Assembly (NCBI GenBank): GCA_029990175.1
Contig: JARKIP010000023.1
Coordinates: 20,603,501 to 20,667,500, forward strand
Source of the DNA: Petunia secreta
Lineage: Eukaryota > Streptophyta > Magnoliopsida > Solanales > Solanaceae
Length of the DNA: 64,000 nucleotides
Reading direction: 5' to 3'
Shown here: piece after piece, positions 1 to 11,907 of the stretch
How positions within the stretch are numbered: the stretch's first letter is position 1
Layout of the letters: each line of letters opens with the position of its first letter
The notes under the pieces: generated by a model
The model's database searches: none
Told to the model about the DNA's origin: nothing
Seen by the model: only the letters and a program-made list of their open reading frames with translations
Program-made: the position numbers and the translations under genes

Positions 1-110
1 TAATTGAAAATATAACAAAGAATGATAACTTAATAGCAAGGCGTAACACATTTTATTGAATAATTTTTTATTTTTTTTTTGGCAAAGAACACAGATATTA
101 AATTGCAAAA

Positions 111-2503
111 CTATATATTAATAAAAAAACTTCTCATTTTCTGAATAATTTTTTCTGGCACCTCAGGAAGAACAAGTGGCAAAGATTCATATTCTTCATA
201 ATAATTTTCATTTTCCACACTTCCACCAGCTGATAAGATTTCGGTTGAATATGGTGCATCTGCTTCTTCATTTTCTTCAGAAAATTCAAAATTTCTTCGC
301 TCCGATCTAATCCAATCTCTGAATAATACGGCCGTCTCCATTGCTTCTTCCTTCAATGAATGTCTATGATTTTCAATTTGTAATTTTCCTTGGCTAAACG
401 CGATTTCTGAAGCAACTGATGATGCTTGAATTGTTAGAATATCCCGCGCCATTTTTGCTAAAACTGGAAACTGTGCTTGTTGATCCTTCCAAAATTGCAG
501 TAGTTGATCACTTCCAAAATACTCAATTTTCTTGCAACCATGAAGTAAATAAACATCAAGCTCGCTGAACCCTCCGCTACTCGATTGCCTGCTAGAAAGC
601 CTTTGATTAAGGCTGGAAAAACTTCCCAATCCGGCTGCAGCTCTTTTACTCGCCTGCGTTGAACTTAAAACAACTCCACTTGGAATACTTGGAACAATAT
701 TATCAGCTGCACTCCTATATCGTTCATAAATCCATTGGCAATCTAGAAATACCTGCGTACAAGCTTGTTCTACACTTGATGTTTCATCAGCACTAATTTC
801 CAAACTCTGATAAATTTCTCTAATAAGCATTTCGGTATTAAACCGTTTAAAACAGAGATATAATGCAGAAGCAATGTAATAAAGTGATGGAATAGGAAAA
901 AAATATTTTTTAAATTTTTCAATCATAGCAGCAACGACTTTTTCATAACCAGGCATTATTTTATATTTGTTAAGTAATTCTGCTATTCCAGCTATAAAAT
1001 ACAACATGGTAGTAACTGTAGGATAATATTGTCCGGAAAATTCTTTAGTAGCATAAAAAAACTTTTCTAAAAATGTAAGAAGACCGAGAACAAGTTTTCA
1101 ATCAGATTCATCTAGGTGATACTCTACAGCCACCTTGCCATTAAAATAACTAGTTATAGCCATTCGTAAAGTGTAAGCAACAGACAAAGAGTCATATACA
1201 GTGTTCCACCTAGTTGAAACTTTCTTAAGAACTCTTCTAGGCTGCAAACCTTCTTTCATATACTCTACCTGAAAGTCCCTCCATCTATCCGGTTTTTTAG
1301 ATTTTAAAATATAACTAATTGCGAGTTTGACCTTCTTAATAGTAGGATCAAATAAGTTAAGGCCATCTTTTACAACTAAATTATATATATGACATGCACA
1401 TCTAACATGAAACAATTCTTCAAAAGGTGAGTGAAATTGTTGTCTCAACTGACCAATAGCATAATCATTGTTTGAAGCATTATCAAGAGTTATACTTAAA
1501 ATTTTGTCATTAATAAGATACGCCTTACAAATATCAGTTATTTCTCTCTTAATAAATGTTCCCGTGTGTGGTTCATCGACAGCGCTATATGCTAAAATTC
1601 TTATTTGCATTACCCAGTTAGGATCTATCCAATGGCAAGTAAGTGTTAAATAATCATACCCATTAACACCACGACCCAAATCAGTAGTAAGACAAACTCT
1701 ACAATCAGAGTGATAAAACATATATCATAAATATTGTCTAATATTCATTTTTAAATTTTATAAAATCACTTCTAACAGTAGTTTTGGGAAAACCTTGAAA
1801 ACATGGATTATATACGGTTTGAATATAACGAACAAAACCAGTACAAGAAGTAAATGTAAAAGGTAAGCACTCTACCGCAATCATTTTTGCCATTTGTTCC
1901 CTATCTTTCTTCTTATCATAATGCATAAGCCCCCCGTCACTGGGTTAATTTCCTGTTGAACTCCACTACCTTGAGATGGAGCCATTCTGTTCCCTGATCG
2001 AGTGCCACCCGGCCTCTTTTCCCATTTTTTTCTTATGATGGTTTTCTAAGTGTGTTCTGAACTTCCCTGTCCCACCATGATGCTTGCCGGTTTTAAAATC
2101 CCAAACTTTTTTACAAAGATTACATTTAGCGGTCTGAGCCGGAATATTTTTAGTCATAAATTTCCACACATCCGATCTGTCCGGTCGTGTAGCTGGTTCT
2201 CTACTAGGAGGCATAGGTGGTAATTCAGATTCAGTTTCTTCAGGTTCACCATGAAATTGACTAGTACGTGTTTCATCATCTAAATTAAACCCTTCGGTAT
2301 TTTCTTGATATTGTGCCTGTAACACATCATTATCTAGTGGGTGATCAAAATCTACAGCATGATAAAATTACGTGTCATCTTCCTAAGTAAAATCATCTAG
2401 ATAAGCAGGAGCACTAGAACTACCAATTGGTCTTACCTAGAGCACGACTACGTCTATCATCCTCCCCTCGGTTAGTAGCACGTGATCTACGACCGCTACC
2501 CAT
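111..2503 (-). pseudogene. hAT transposase (BED zinc finger / RICESLEEPER type), decayed
   Basis: The likely start is the ATG at 2503 (MGSGRRSRATNRGEDD). The N-terminal part is then broken by stops and a frame change near 2345-2400. A BED-type zinc finger lies at about 2030-2170: the piece starting at 2325 has CNLCKKVW followed by HLENHHKKK. The central catalytic region follows in pieces at 1738-1926 and 1098-1721 and includes TLDNASNND and VRCACHIYNLVVKDGL, as expected for hAT transposases. The C-terminal piece at 111-1007 ends with the hAT dimerisation domain (ELDVYLLHGCKK, then FWKDQQAQFPVLAKMARDIL and ASSVASEIAFSQG). At least two frame changes and several stops separate the pieces, so this is a pseudogene. 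The family cuts and pastes DNA in the nucleus. Superfamily assignment is firm; functional state is inferred from the breaks. Confidence 0.9.
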
Positions 2504-3029
2504 ACACCCAGTAAGTGCTCTCCACACTCCACACATTATTATAAGTAAAGCAAACAAATAAATTACTAAAATATAGGTATATGCTAAAAACAATATTGCA
2601 AAAAAATTAATAGAGATTATAAGAAGTAAGAACGAGTTTACTTGATGTCGCGTTAGAACTTAGAACGTAGAACTTAGAAGCAAAAGTTGAAACTTGACCG
2701 GAACCGCACCGAACAATTTTCCACTCCACTCCAAATTTTTTTTGTAATGCAATTTAGAACTTAAACCCTTTTTGCGAGAGCAATATTATTTAGCAAATAG
2801 CATTTGTAGAAATAAGAGAGATTGAGAGAGATTTAGAGAGAATATTAGAGAAACTGTGAATAAATTGATGAAAAATTGTGGTATTTATAGAAATAATAGG
2901 TTGGGGGTATAGGGCGCCTAAGGGGGTGGGGGAGCAAAAACGAGCCGTTTTTTGCCGTTGGCCGACAGCTATTGGTGAAAAGAGCCGATGCCAACGGCTA
3001 TATTTTCACAGCCCACACACAATTTTTTT

Positions 3030-3215
3030 ATTATTTTTCCGGTCCGGTTCCGGTCCGAACCGGATCGGTTCCTCTCTGTTTTTTTTTTCGGTTCGATCGA
3101 TCCAAATTAGGGGTGATTGGTCGGGGGACGGGTTGTTCTATTTTTTTATTGGCCCGATTTGCGCCGGTTCGGTTTCCGGTGCGGCACCGATCCGGTCCGG
3201 TGCAAATCGGACCGC
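3030..3215. repeat. subterminal repeat block of the hAT element
   Basis: Many direct and inverted copies of short motifs of the type CCGGTCCG and GGTTCGG (for example 3040-3070 and 3160-3212) crowd the last 200 bp before the terminus. Such subterminal motifs in hAT elements usually bind the transposase. The block is much more GC-rich than its surroundings. Confidence 0.7.
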
Positions 3216-3227
3216 TGGACACCCTTA

Positions 3228-4972
3228 GGCATGAGCAGTACATAATGGTACCAACCTCCGACATCAATCCTGACCACAAAATTGCATTCCTGGAACAATG
3301 GAGTTTCACTGGTAAGCACTTATTCTCTTCTTCCTTGGTCCTAGACTAATTATTCATTCCCAAAATATAATTGCAATGTCTCTTTTTCCTCAGCTATTTA
3401 CATTTCTCATCTAGATATGGATGATTTTAAAGCCTGGGTGAGCCAAAAATTTAGAGTTATCGCCTCGAACCTGAAATTCAAGGCTAGAAGCCATGGTAAT
3501 GATATAATGAATCTTTCTTATTTATTCTTTTTCTATTTTCGTTACTTTCAGTTTATATCTCCCCATTTTTTGGTGTTCTGACATTAGGGCTAAAGAATCC
3601 CCGTGCTAGTTGTGGTTATACTATTCCTCATACTCGCGTATCCAAAGAACCCCTGACGTCGTGATGAGGCTCAAGACAATCTTGAAAAGCTCAAATGGAA
3701 GATGCAAGTGGAAACCAAGATGCCTGAAGATGGCCTCCCTAAGAAGAAGAAACGAGTCCTGAGCGAAGAGGTCTTAAAGGGTGAGTCGTTAATCACTCAG
3801 TCCCCTAGTTAGCCCCCAAGAGTTAATAGAGATAGTGGATCTCAGCGATGACAACAATTTTTAGAAGGATGAAAATGAAGGCATCGTCTTGGCTGGGGCG
3901 AGTAAGTCAAGCCTATTCATGTGGAAGAAACACTTCTTGGCGTCGAGCTTAGAACTAAAAGTTTCCGAACAATCCAGTCTTTTAGTAAAGAAGTCATTTT
4001 TAAGCAATCTTCTTCTCCCCGAGAAGCTTCTAAAGAGGTCGTCGCTACTGCAACAGTTTCTCTGACTACTCAATCGTCTATGGCTGATGTTGGCCCTCAT
4101 TTACTCCTGAAGATGGCACAGGCTAAATAAATATTACCATACTGGAAGGAATAATTTTGATGGAATGACCTTTTCGCGCCATTGCTATGACTGGCCCTTT
4201 CATTTGTCCTCCTGAAGTAGAGCAAAAGGCGAATGATGAATAAATAGATGGATTTTCTTGCCACTACTTCTTTCTAAGCAAGCAATCAATCATTCTGCTA
4301 ATTAGTTTCTCTCTCTGCTCATTCAAGTTGCTAACTCCTTCTTTATTCTTTGTAGTAAAATTTGGTCATTGCGGAGGTCACGAGACGGGCAAGGAAAGCC
4401 AATGATGTCATTTCTCGTCTCTCGCTAGCTAACTTAGACCAGTAAAAGGAAATTTCCCAGCTCATAATGAATTTTGAAGATGTTAGTCGGAGGACCCCGA
4501 TAGTGCCACATTATGTTGAACATTTTAAGAAGCTCTAGAAGGATGAGGAGACTACTTTTGATGTTGAGCAGACAAAGTTTGAAGAGGAGATCCAAAACAT
4601 CAAAGATTTTGTCGCCCAGTCTAATAAGGCCGAGACTGCAGTGGTCCAAGAATGTTTCTTGTTGGATGCTAAGGTGGTGGAGTTGGAGGCACAATTAAAA
4701 GAAGTTGTGGAACTTGGTACATCAATGAGAGTGAAAGTTTGCTCTTGTAGAGATGGACTGAAGCTACCTAGAAGAAGCTTGAGGAGCTGAAGCCCCAAAG
4801 CAAGGTAAACCTCAAGTAGGCTACTGTGAAAACCTTCTATGACACCTTTTTAAAGATTAAATTTGAAGGCATTGATTGGGATCGAGAGTTCTAAAAGGCA
4901 GATGCTATTTTCCTAGAGTACCAAGCCTTGGATTATGGCGTTCCCATAGATGTTTCTGAGAAAGATACTTGA
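3228..4972 (+). pseudogene. antisense accessory gene of Tat-type gypsy element, decayed
   Basis: Broken coding pieces read on plus, opposite to gag. The first piece (from about 3230, MVPTSDINPDHKIAFLEQW) ends at a plausible intron, 3312-3393, with GTAAGC at the donor and a TTTTTCCTCAG acceptor. It is followed by DDFKAWVSQKF and KFKARSHG. A second acceptor-like stretch with a pyrimidine tract ends at 4355. Downstream, 4380-4970 encodes charged, helix-rich protein likely to form coiled coils and ends at TGA 4970-4972. A 3' region with AATAAA-like sequence near 5185 follows. Many stops interrupt it. Function is unknown; comparable extra genes are known in plant Tat-lineage retrotransposons. The hAT element removed or displaced the 5' end. 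Confidence 0.5.
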
Positions 4973-6059
4973 TCTTGAAATGGCATAGTCGAGGAAAGGA
5001 GCATAGCCAAGGAAGATGTTCTCCCACCTTGCCATTCAGGTTCTTCGCTTCCCCTTGCAACTTCGGCTACTTTCACTTCCCTTTCAACTCCAAACTTCCA
5101 ATCTAAACACTCTTTCTCCTTCCAAATGTATAGCTGAGAAGTAGCTTATATCTTTGTTTTTCGAGCCCTTGGGCTATATTTTGAATAAATGAAATCTTGT
5201 TTTAGAACATTACGTTTATATGCTTGCGAGCCTTTTGATTTGAAGACTTAGGAGCATATTTAGAGCCTATTTGACTTGCCTTCTGAGACGTTTCTAGTAT
5301 GATGTTTTTAGTCGAAATATGTAAGACACAGGCCCAATATAAGTGAGACTGAAGAATGGCGTCCAATTTTCATGAAGGCATGATAGAAAGCTAAATTTCG
5401 AGTAAACAAAAAACTAATGAAGAATTGTCTAAAATTGTATTTCAATACTTTAAAATAGAGTAGCCACTATCGGATACAATACATGATTGATTGTAACGAC
5501 ATGGTTGTTGTACAAAACTGTGTAAAACTTTGAAAAAAATCATTTTCTTCAAGGACTTACTTATTAGACCGTAATATGAAACTACTTATTGGACTGTAAG
5601 CATCATGAATCAAAGTCATGCATAAAGTCGCTCACATTTCTTCTCGAATCCTATATAGTGTAGTCCCCCAATACTTGGGCTTGAGGCACGATATGTCGAG
5701 TATTATAATAGAGACGTGAGTCCCCAAGTGCTTGCTGCAACACTCCCTTAGAGATTTGGCCATTTGTTTCCTGAAAAGGAAGTAAGCGAGATGGAAATGC
5801 AAGGGCCATGATTTTTTATGAAGTCAGCGCTAGAAATGTTAGGCTTTTTGAACTAGTCTTAGAGAGGTCATGGGTGAAGTTTTTCATCATAATTACTAGC
5901 TTGACCTTGCATAAGAATTGTTAGTACTAAGAATTATAACAAATATATAGAGAAATGAATCAAGTAAAGAGAGGTTAGAGACACTTTAACCATTTTTCTT
6001 TTGTCGACAAGATTTTACTACTTCTTGTCCACCCTACTACTCCACAAGCTCAACTGCGA
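4973..6059. other. gene-poor stretch between the two halves of the gypsy remnant
   Basis: The left 250 bp look like the 3' untranslated end of the plus-strand accessory gene (GAGCCCTTGGGCT near 5166, then AATAAATGAAATC near 5183). A comparable GGCTTTAGAGCC palindrome follows the accessory gene of the second element at about 49390. The rest is AT-rich sequence without recognisable coding content, probably decayed retrotransposon spacer. Confidence 0.4.
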
Positions 6060-7209
6060 TTGAATAACTATGGGCTCGTTCCGGCTCTCTTGTTATCTAC
6101 CTAATTCCTCACTTGGTTGGAATTCGATTGTTTGATAGAGCATTAAGGGCATCGCTTCCATGGCATGGATCTATGGCCTCCATACAATAATGGTGTAGGC
6201 TATGTCTCCTGCTAAAACTTGAATTGGCATCTCTTTGATTACACCCTGGATGTAAAATGATTGCACTATCTCTCCCAAAGTTGTTTCACTTGAATAGTTA
6301 AATCCAAAAAGTACTGTGGATTTTGAAATGATCTTATCTGACAACTACATCTCTTCAACAACTCCAGCTTGAATTATATTGATTGAGCTACCTTCATCCA
6401 CTAAGACTAATTTGACATTTGTATCAAGTATACAGGGAGTTATTATCGGAGTATCATGATGTTAGAATAGTAATCTATCAACATCCAAGTCATTGGACGC
6501 AATGCAGTCCCTAGAGTCGCGCTTCCCGATGGCCCTTTCACTATTCACCATATTTTACCAAAACTTTGTAAATCTTATGTACGTGATTCCACTAACTTCT
6601 ACTCCCCCTGAACTCATGTTCACCACCTGCTTCAAATTTGGTGCTTTAGGTTGTTGATCTGCTCCCCCTGAACTCATGTTCACCACACTCTGGCCTCCAC
6701 CTGGATTCCTCGGATATGTCTGCTTCCCTTTACTGGTGAGTAGATTTTTTTTAGTAACCCTTCATCAAGTAAATGTGCCACCTCTGATTTGAGCGCCTTG
6801 TAATGCTGGAGAAGCTTATCATCGCTTTGTTGTATTTTAAGTATGTCTTTCGTCCGCATATCTTCTGAGCCCCGCGGTGAGCAGTTATATAAAAGCATTC
6901 ATTAAAGTTTATCCAAATTTTTTTACCAAGAAAAAATCTATCTCATCTTTTTTTAAGTCATTTTCCTTCACACACGTTGAATATATTGCGACGTGGTCGC
7001 GAGGATGTGTTGTTCCATCATACTTGGTCAAGCTGGGAATCTTGAACTTCTTTCAGATGGGTATAGACGCAGCGCTCGGCTTCCACATCAGCTGAAATCG
7101 ATACCTTTGATAACCTGTAGGGACCCCGATATCTGATTGATACGGTCCACCTGCTTTTTGAGCTCCTTCCAAAGTAATTATTCTTGAAACTCCTTGAGTG
7201 CAGGTGCAC
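6060..7209 (-). pseudogene. gag and protease remnant of Tat-type gypsy element
   Basis: The minus strand at 6060-6480 matches, segment for segment, the retroviral-type protease region of the element at 53779-54108. The minus strand at 6680-6898 carries KALKSEVAHLLDEGLLKK, typical of the C-terminal part of gypsy gag in this lineage, and 7018-7209 carries an upstream gag piece. Stops and frameshifts separate all pieces. Reverse transcriptase and integrase are absent. Confidence 0.55.
6602..6686. repeat. 25-bp direct repeat, 60 bp apart
   Basis: The same 25 bases (beginning CTCCCCCTGAACTCATG) occur at 6602-6626 and 6662-6686 within the gag remnant. It is a local duplication. Confidence 0.9.
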
Positions 7210-7230
7210 TAATGACTGAATTTAGATCTC

Positions 7231-7886
7231 CAGAACCAGGCCCGCCTAGAACACCAACACCTGAAGCCCCGAGACCATCTCTAAGACTTAACTAAAAGAC
7301 TTGGACAAAGAATAAGTAAAGAGTTAATAGGGTCTTAGAACAAGTAGCAATTGCATGAGCTCCATGGTAGGTACCAAACTATTTAACCTAAAAATCGGCT
7401 TAGTAGATTAACAATTGAACTTGTTGTATATGTCACAAATAATATAATTTTATCAAGGTTGTAATGAAATAGTGGTAAGGTTATAGTAAAAGATAAAGCA
7501 ACAACAAAGTTAAATAAGTGAATCAATTTAACTGCGTGCACCTAAAGTGTAGCTTCCGCCTAGAGAACTTTGCGATATAACATCAAGTTAATAGACAAAA
7601 TCGTAAGAGAAAGTATAAGAAAGAATATTTATTGCTCTTAGTTGTACCAATGATTGTGATAGTATTCAAATGATCCACGTGATAGGGTGGTTGGAGTCAT
7701 AATCATATGAATAAATGTTGGCAACGGCTACTCCTGATATTCCACCTTTATTTTTTTATAATTTAGCCGAGTTTTATTTTTTGTATCTTAGAAGATGATG
7801 ACAGTCAGAATGATTCAATTATAGGTTTGACGTAGTCACAAACATTGTCTTCGACCCTTTTCATCATAATTTGTGTCTTCGAAATT
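7231..7886. other. AT-rich flank left of the copia element
   Basis: No coding region, RNA gene or clear repeat was recognised. It is probably more decayed retrotransposon sequence; bases 7882-7886 (AAATT) serve as the left target-site copy of the copia insertion. Confidence 0.4.
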
Positions 7887-8836
7887 TGTTGAAGGATGAG
7901 TTTTGAAGATGACAAAGGACCTGGTGCTAAGTGGACCATGAAAAGGTTCACAGTTGATTTGAGAAGACCAGCTGTTCAACGAGATGATCAAGTCAGAGTT
8001 GAAAAAGGAAAGAAGAGAACGGCTGGAGTCAAAGTTCCAATCCTACCGGAAGTAGAAGAAGCTAGAGGCGGTGCTGAGAAGGACGCGGTTCCTAAACGAC
8101 AATGGATTGGAACATAAGGCAAATTAACTTAGGTTTTAAATAAGGAAATATGGGTAACCTTGTTTAAACTGATTTCAAAAAGGAAAAGGATTCCTAATCT
8201 TAGTTGGATCTGGCTAAGTCTAGTTCCTATATATACAAGTTAATTTGGCCAGAATCGGTACGCACAAAAGACATCTCAATAGAGCATATCAAGTACAATC
8301 GGATCGTGAGAAGCTTTGTGTGCAAGAACAAAGACTGAGCAGCAGAACCTTACGAAGGAGCAGTTTCATAGATAAGTCTATTGTTTTAGTTTCTTTGTTA
8401 TAGATTATCGAGTTGTAATCTATTCGCTTGTTTAGAAGCATATAGTAGAGATTACTTTTTGAGGTTAAGTAAAGGTAATCTTACCAGCTAACGTGTGGCT
8501 TGGAATGTTCTAAGTACTAGGGGGTTCTAGTTCCTTGATTACATTATGTTGTAGTCTAAAACTTGCTCGGGTTTTCCTTTAGTGGAAGAGTGAAATCCCA
8601 AGAGTTTGGGTCGTGGTTTTTTATCCCTTGAGCAAGGATTTTTCCACGTAAAAATCTCTGTGTTCTTTACGTTTCCACAAGTTGTTTAGTTTCAGAGATA
8701 GGTGAAACTTGCAAGGAACCTGGTTCTTTGTAAGTTAGGCACTGAAAGTTAAAAGCAAGTTTTAGGATTTGAAAATCGGGTAAAATCACTATTCATCCCC
8801 CATCTAGTGTCTTACATAGGTGCACCAAGTGCAACA
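7887..8836 (+). repeat. 5' LTR of Sirevirus-type copia element
   Basis: It is repeated nearly identically at 16334-17281. It begins TGTTGAAGG and ends CAACA directly before the primer site. A 73-codon reading frame inside it (7896-8117) is chance. Confidence 0.95.
8228..8235 (+). promoter_or_regulatory. TATA box in 5' LTR
   Basis: TATATATA within the LTR in the sense direction, followed by a plausible transcribed R/U5 region. The same box is kept in the 3' LTR near 16676. Confidence 0.55.
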
Positions 8837-8838
8837 AG

Positions 8839-8850
8839 TGGTATCAGAGC
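8839..8850 (+). promoter_or_regulatory. primer binding site, initiator Met-tRNA type
   Basis: TGGTATCAGAGC lies 2 bases after the 5' LTR. This is the usual plant LTR-retrotransposon primer site, complementary to the 3' end of initiator methionine tRNA. Confidence 0.93.
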
Positions 8851-8895
8851 AGGTCCTCTCGAAGAAAGATTAACATCTTGAGAAGGATCTGAACA

Positions 8896-10356
8896 ATGAG
8901 TGCACCACCATTCATGCCCGAAGAATACTCGATCAGCAAACCTCCACAGTTCAACAGTCAACACTACAAATTCTGGAAGTTTAGGATGGAAACCTTTCTA
9001 CAGGCAGAAAATTATCAGCTATGGAGGATTACACTGAATGGTCCCCTGATTCCCACAAAGATTGATACATAAGGGAACAAAGTCCAAAAGCCTGTAGAAG
9101 AACTTAATGAAAAAGACTTCAAACTACTTCAGGTGAATGCGGAAGCCATGAAGATTCTTCAGTGTGGACTAGGGCTTAATGTATTTTCACGTATTCCCAA
9201 GTGCTCAACTGCAAAGGAAATCTGGGATACGCTAGATAGGTTATACAATGAAGAAACTACAAAGACAGAAGAGAGTTCAATCGAGGTTATTCCTGTCAAG
9301 AATAGCAATGTAAATAATCTGAATCACTCAGGATGCTTCAGATGTGGCCAAAGAGACCATGTTATTAAACATTCCCCAACATGGGGACCTTCTGAAAGCG
9401 AAAGTGATGAAGAAGAAGAAGAACCAGAAGACGACTCTCCATTGGCACTGATAGCGGATAATGAATCTTCGATTGATGATACACCTGAGGTAAGTCTCGA
9501 TGAACTGAAAACTAGAATTCATACTTATTCTTCTAAGGAATTGGATTTGTTTGCCCTGACTTTAATTGAAGAGATTGAAACTTTGAGGTCTGAGAATGAA
9601 CAAACACTTTCTGAGAAGGACCAACTAATGTCAGTTGCGTCTGAGTTTTCAATGAAAAATAAAAACTTGGAAAAAGCTAAATCCGATCTTAAAAAGGAAG
9701 TAACTGCTAGTGAAGCTCAAGTTTTGGAACTAAATCAGAAAGTCTCAGCCCTCGAATTAGAAACTCTTCAAATTAAGGAACAGGTGCTTTGTGAGAAGAA
9801 GCTAGGTTCTGCACTCAAACTTGAGAATCAAAAATTGAAAGAAGTGTCTGGTAAGCAAGGAGTTAGTGAGGCTCAAATCAACCTTGTAGCTGAGCTTGAA
9901 AAGAAAAACCAGGCTCCGCATCAGGAAATCGAGAAGAACCGGGTTCTTCTGGAAAAGGTTGAAAAAGCTAGCTCTAAGCTCACCAGACTCACTAAATGGA
10001 ACAAGTCTTCTGAAGCTTTGAATTGGTTGCATGAAAATCATAATAGAGGTAAAACTGGATTAGGACACATGAAACCTTTACCTGCTTGGAACCCTAATAG
10101 TAAATATGTAGGACTTCCTTGCAACAAACTCTGCTTCTTGTGTGGTAAGACTGGACATATTAAGAATGAATGTAGTGTTGCAAAAGATGTAGTGAAAAAG
10201 AATAAAAAATCAGTTTTACCTTATTGGGCTAGAAAAGATTTGATTCATCCATTCGATAACAAAAAGGGACCCAAGCTAGTATGGGTTCCTGTTAATAACC
10301 CTCGATTTTCTTTTGCAGGCTGGAGTGAGATGGAACAACCCAAGCTGGATTCTTGA
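8896..10356 (+). pseudogene. copia gag (coiled coil plus zinc knuckles), one in-frame stop
   Basis: The start ATG at 8896 opens MSAPPFMPEEYSISKP, the usual first residues of this gag class. A single in-frame TAA at 9070-9072 breaks it, and the frame then continues unbroken to TGA at 10354-10356. The protein would be about 486 residues. A capsid-like N-terminal region is followed by a degenerate zinc knuckle (CFRCGQRDHVIKHS, last Cys replaced by Ser), an acidic patch, a long Glu/Lys-rich coiled coil (about 9540-9990), and an intact CCHC knuckle CFLCGKTGHIKNEC at about 10132-10173. Gag packages the RNA in cytoplasmic particles. The pol frame starts in a different frame just before the gag stop. 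Confidence 0.88.
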
Positions 10357-11905
10357 TAGTGGGTGTTCCAGGCACATGACCGGAGATAGAAAAAACTTTC
10401 TCTCACTCGCAGCGTTTCAAGGGGGTAGTGTGGCTTTTGGAGGAGCCAAGAGCGGTAAAATTGTTGGTATTGGAAAAGTTGGGAGATTCCTCAATCATGC
10501 TATTGACAATGTACTCTGTGTGGATGAATTGAGGCACAATCTTCTAAGTATTTCCCAACTATGTGATAGAGGAAATTAAGTGAGTTTCACGTCTGTAGGT
10601 TGCACTGTGAAGAACCTGCAGACTGGGGAAGTGATAATGGAAGGGAAACGAGCTAATAATTTGTACAAGGCTACATTAAAGTCTCTTCTTGAGAACAATT
10701 TGACTTGTCTGAATGTGCTGGAGAATGATAGTCAATTGTGGCACAAGAGACTAGGACATGCAAGCTTGACTCAATTGAATAAGTTGGTGTCAAAGGACCT
10801 GGTTCATGGCATGCCAAGCAACAGGTTCAATGACATCAAGATTTGTGATGCTTGTGTGAGGGGGAAACATGTAAGATCTTCATTCAAGTCAAAGAAAGTG
10901 GTTAGTACTTCTAAACCACTTGAGCTGGTTCACATGGACTTGTGTGGACCAATGAGGGTAAGGAGCAGAGGAGGTAAGAGATTCGTAATGGTAATAGTTG
11001 ATGACTACTCCAGATACACATGGACCTTGTTCCTCAGATCTAAAGATGAAGCATATGATGTGTTCGAGGACTGGGTCAGAGTCAATCAGAAGAAACTGAG
11101 GCTTCAACTAGTGAGTATAAGGTCCGACCATGGTACAGAATTTGAGAATGCTAAGTTTGCTGAATATTGTAACAAACATGGTGTGGATCACAACTTCTCT
11201 GCACCAAGGACCCCTCAGTAGAATGGTGTAGTTGAAAGGAAGAACAGGGCCTTGGAGGACATGGCTAGAACAATGTTGCTGTCAAGCGGTTTATCAAAGA
11301 ATTTTTGAGCTGAAGCAGTCAACACCGCTTGCTACTTGCTGAATCGATGTTCTATCCATCCTTTGCTAGAGAAAACTCCCTATGAGCTGATCAGAGGTAA
11401 TATTGCACGTCTCAGAGCTTTTGGGTGCAAGTGTTTCGTGCATAACAATGGGAAAGAACCTCTAGGGAAGTTTGATGCTAGAAGTGATGAAGCCATCTTC
11501 TTAGGATATACCTCACAAAGAAAAGCTTATGAAGTGTTCAACAAGAGGACCTTGACTGTAGAAGAAAGTGTGCATGTGGTATTTGATGAATCTGAAAGTG
11601 TTACAAACAGACAAGAAGATGATGATCAGGAGATTGGTCTTGCAAGGGATAAACCTGCTGAAGACCCTGAGAATTTGAATGGAGTTAAAAGTAATCAGGA
11701 TGATAAGGATCAAACTCAGGGGGAACTAGAAGGCAATCAGACAGGGGGAACTGAAGAGCAAGAGAAAGAGGACGTAGATGGCTCAGATCCTCTTGGAAAC
11801 GACACTCAACAGATTCAGCCTAAACCTTGGAGATATCAAAGTTCTTATCCACTGGAGAACCTCATGTCTGATCTAAACACTGAATTGTTACCAGAAGAGC
11901 CTTGA
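10313..11905 (+). pseudogene. copia pol, first part: protease and integrase
   Basis: This frame overlaps the end of gag by about 44 bases and runs in another frame. Protease active site DSGCSRHMTG is at about 10355-10385. Next come the pre-integrase zinc region (LWHKRLGHASLTQL, ICDACVRGKH) and the integrase core with HMDLCGP, IRSDHGTEF and VVERKN, so the catalytic D, D and E are present. In-frame stops lie at 10577-10579 (TAA), 11219-11221 (TAG in place of Gln in the TPQQNG motif) and 11306-11308 (TGA in place of Trp). The frame is lost at about 11905, where the reverse transcriptase continues in another frame. Some of these stops fit C-to-T or G-to-A change. Confidence 0.9.
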
Positions 11906-11907
11906 AG

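Larger units (their letters stand above)
1..3227 (-). mobile_element. hAT-superfamily DNA transposon, right part (left end outside window)
   Basis: The region holds a decayed hAT transposase on minus followed by a GC-rich subterminal block and an hAT-like terminus. The terminus reads TGGACACCCTTA at 3216-3227; its reverse complement TAAGGGTGTCCA fits the TAGGGGTGTCCA style of plant hAT ends. The 8 bp beyond it (3228-3235) would be the target duplication, but the partner copy is left of base 1, so this cannot be confirmed. The element appears to sit inside an older gypsy accessory gene whose sequence starts just right of 3227. The transposase is broken in several places, so the copy is probably immobile. 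Confidence 0.85.
3228..7230. mobile_element. Tat-type Ty3/gypsy remnant (gag/PR on minus, accessory gene on plus)
   Basis: Two halves face each other. A plus-strand coiled-coil accessory gene (3228-4972) is followed by a plus-strand 3' end, and gag and protease remnants lie on minus (6060-7209). The same order and strands occur in the better preserved element at 40116-56769. No LTRs, reverse transcriptase or integrase are visible, so most of pol and both ends are lost. The hAT element cuts its left side and the copia element at 7887 lies just to its right. Confidence 0.6.

Noticed and set aside
2878..3349. Overlapping frames on both strands
   Set aside because: They are produced by the GC-rich subterminal repeats of the hAT element and cross its terminus.
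7896..8117. 73-codon frame in the 5' LTR of the Sirevirus-type element
   Set aside because: It lies wholly inside the LTR upstream of the TATA box, and the 3' LTR copy has a stop in it; it is LTR sequence, not a gene.
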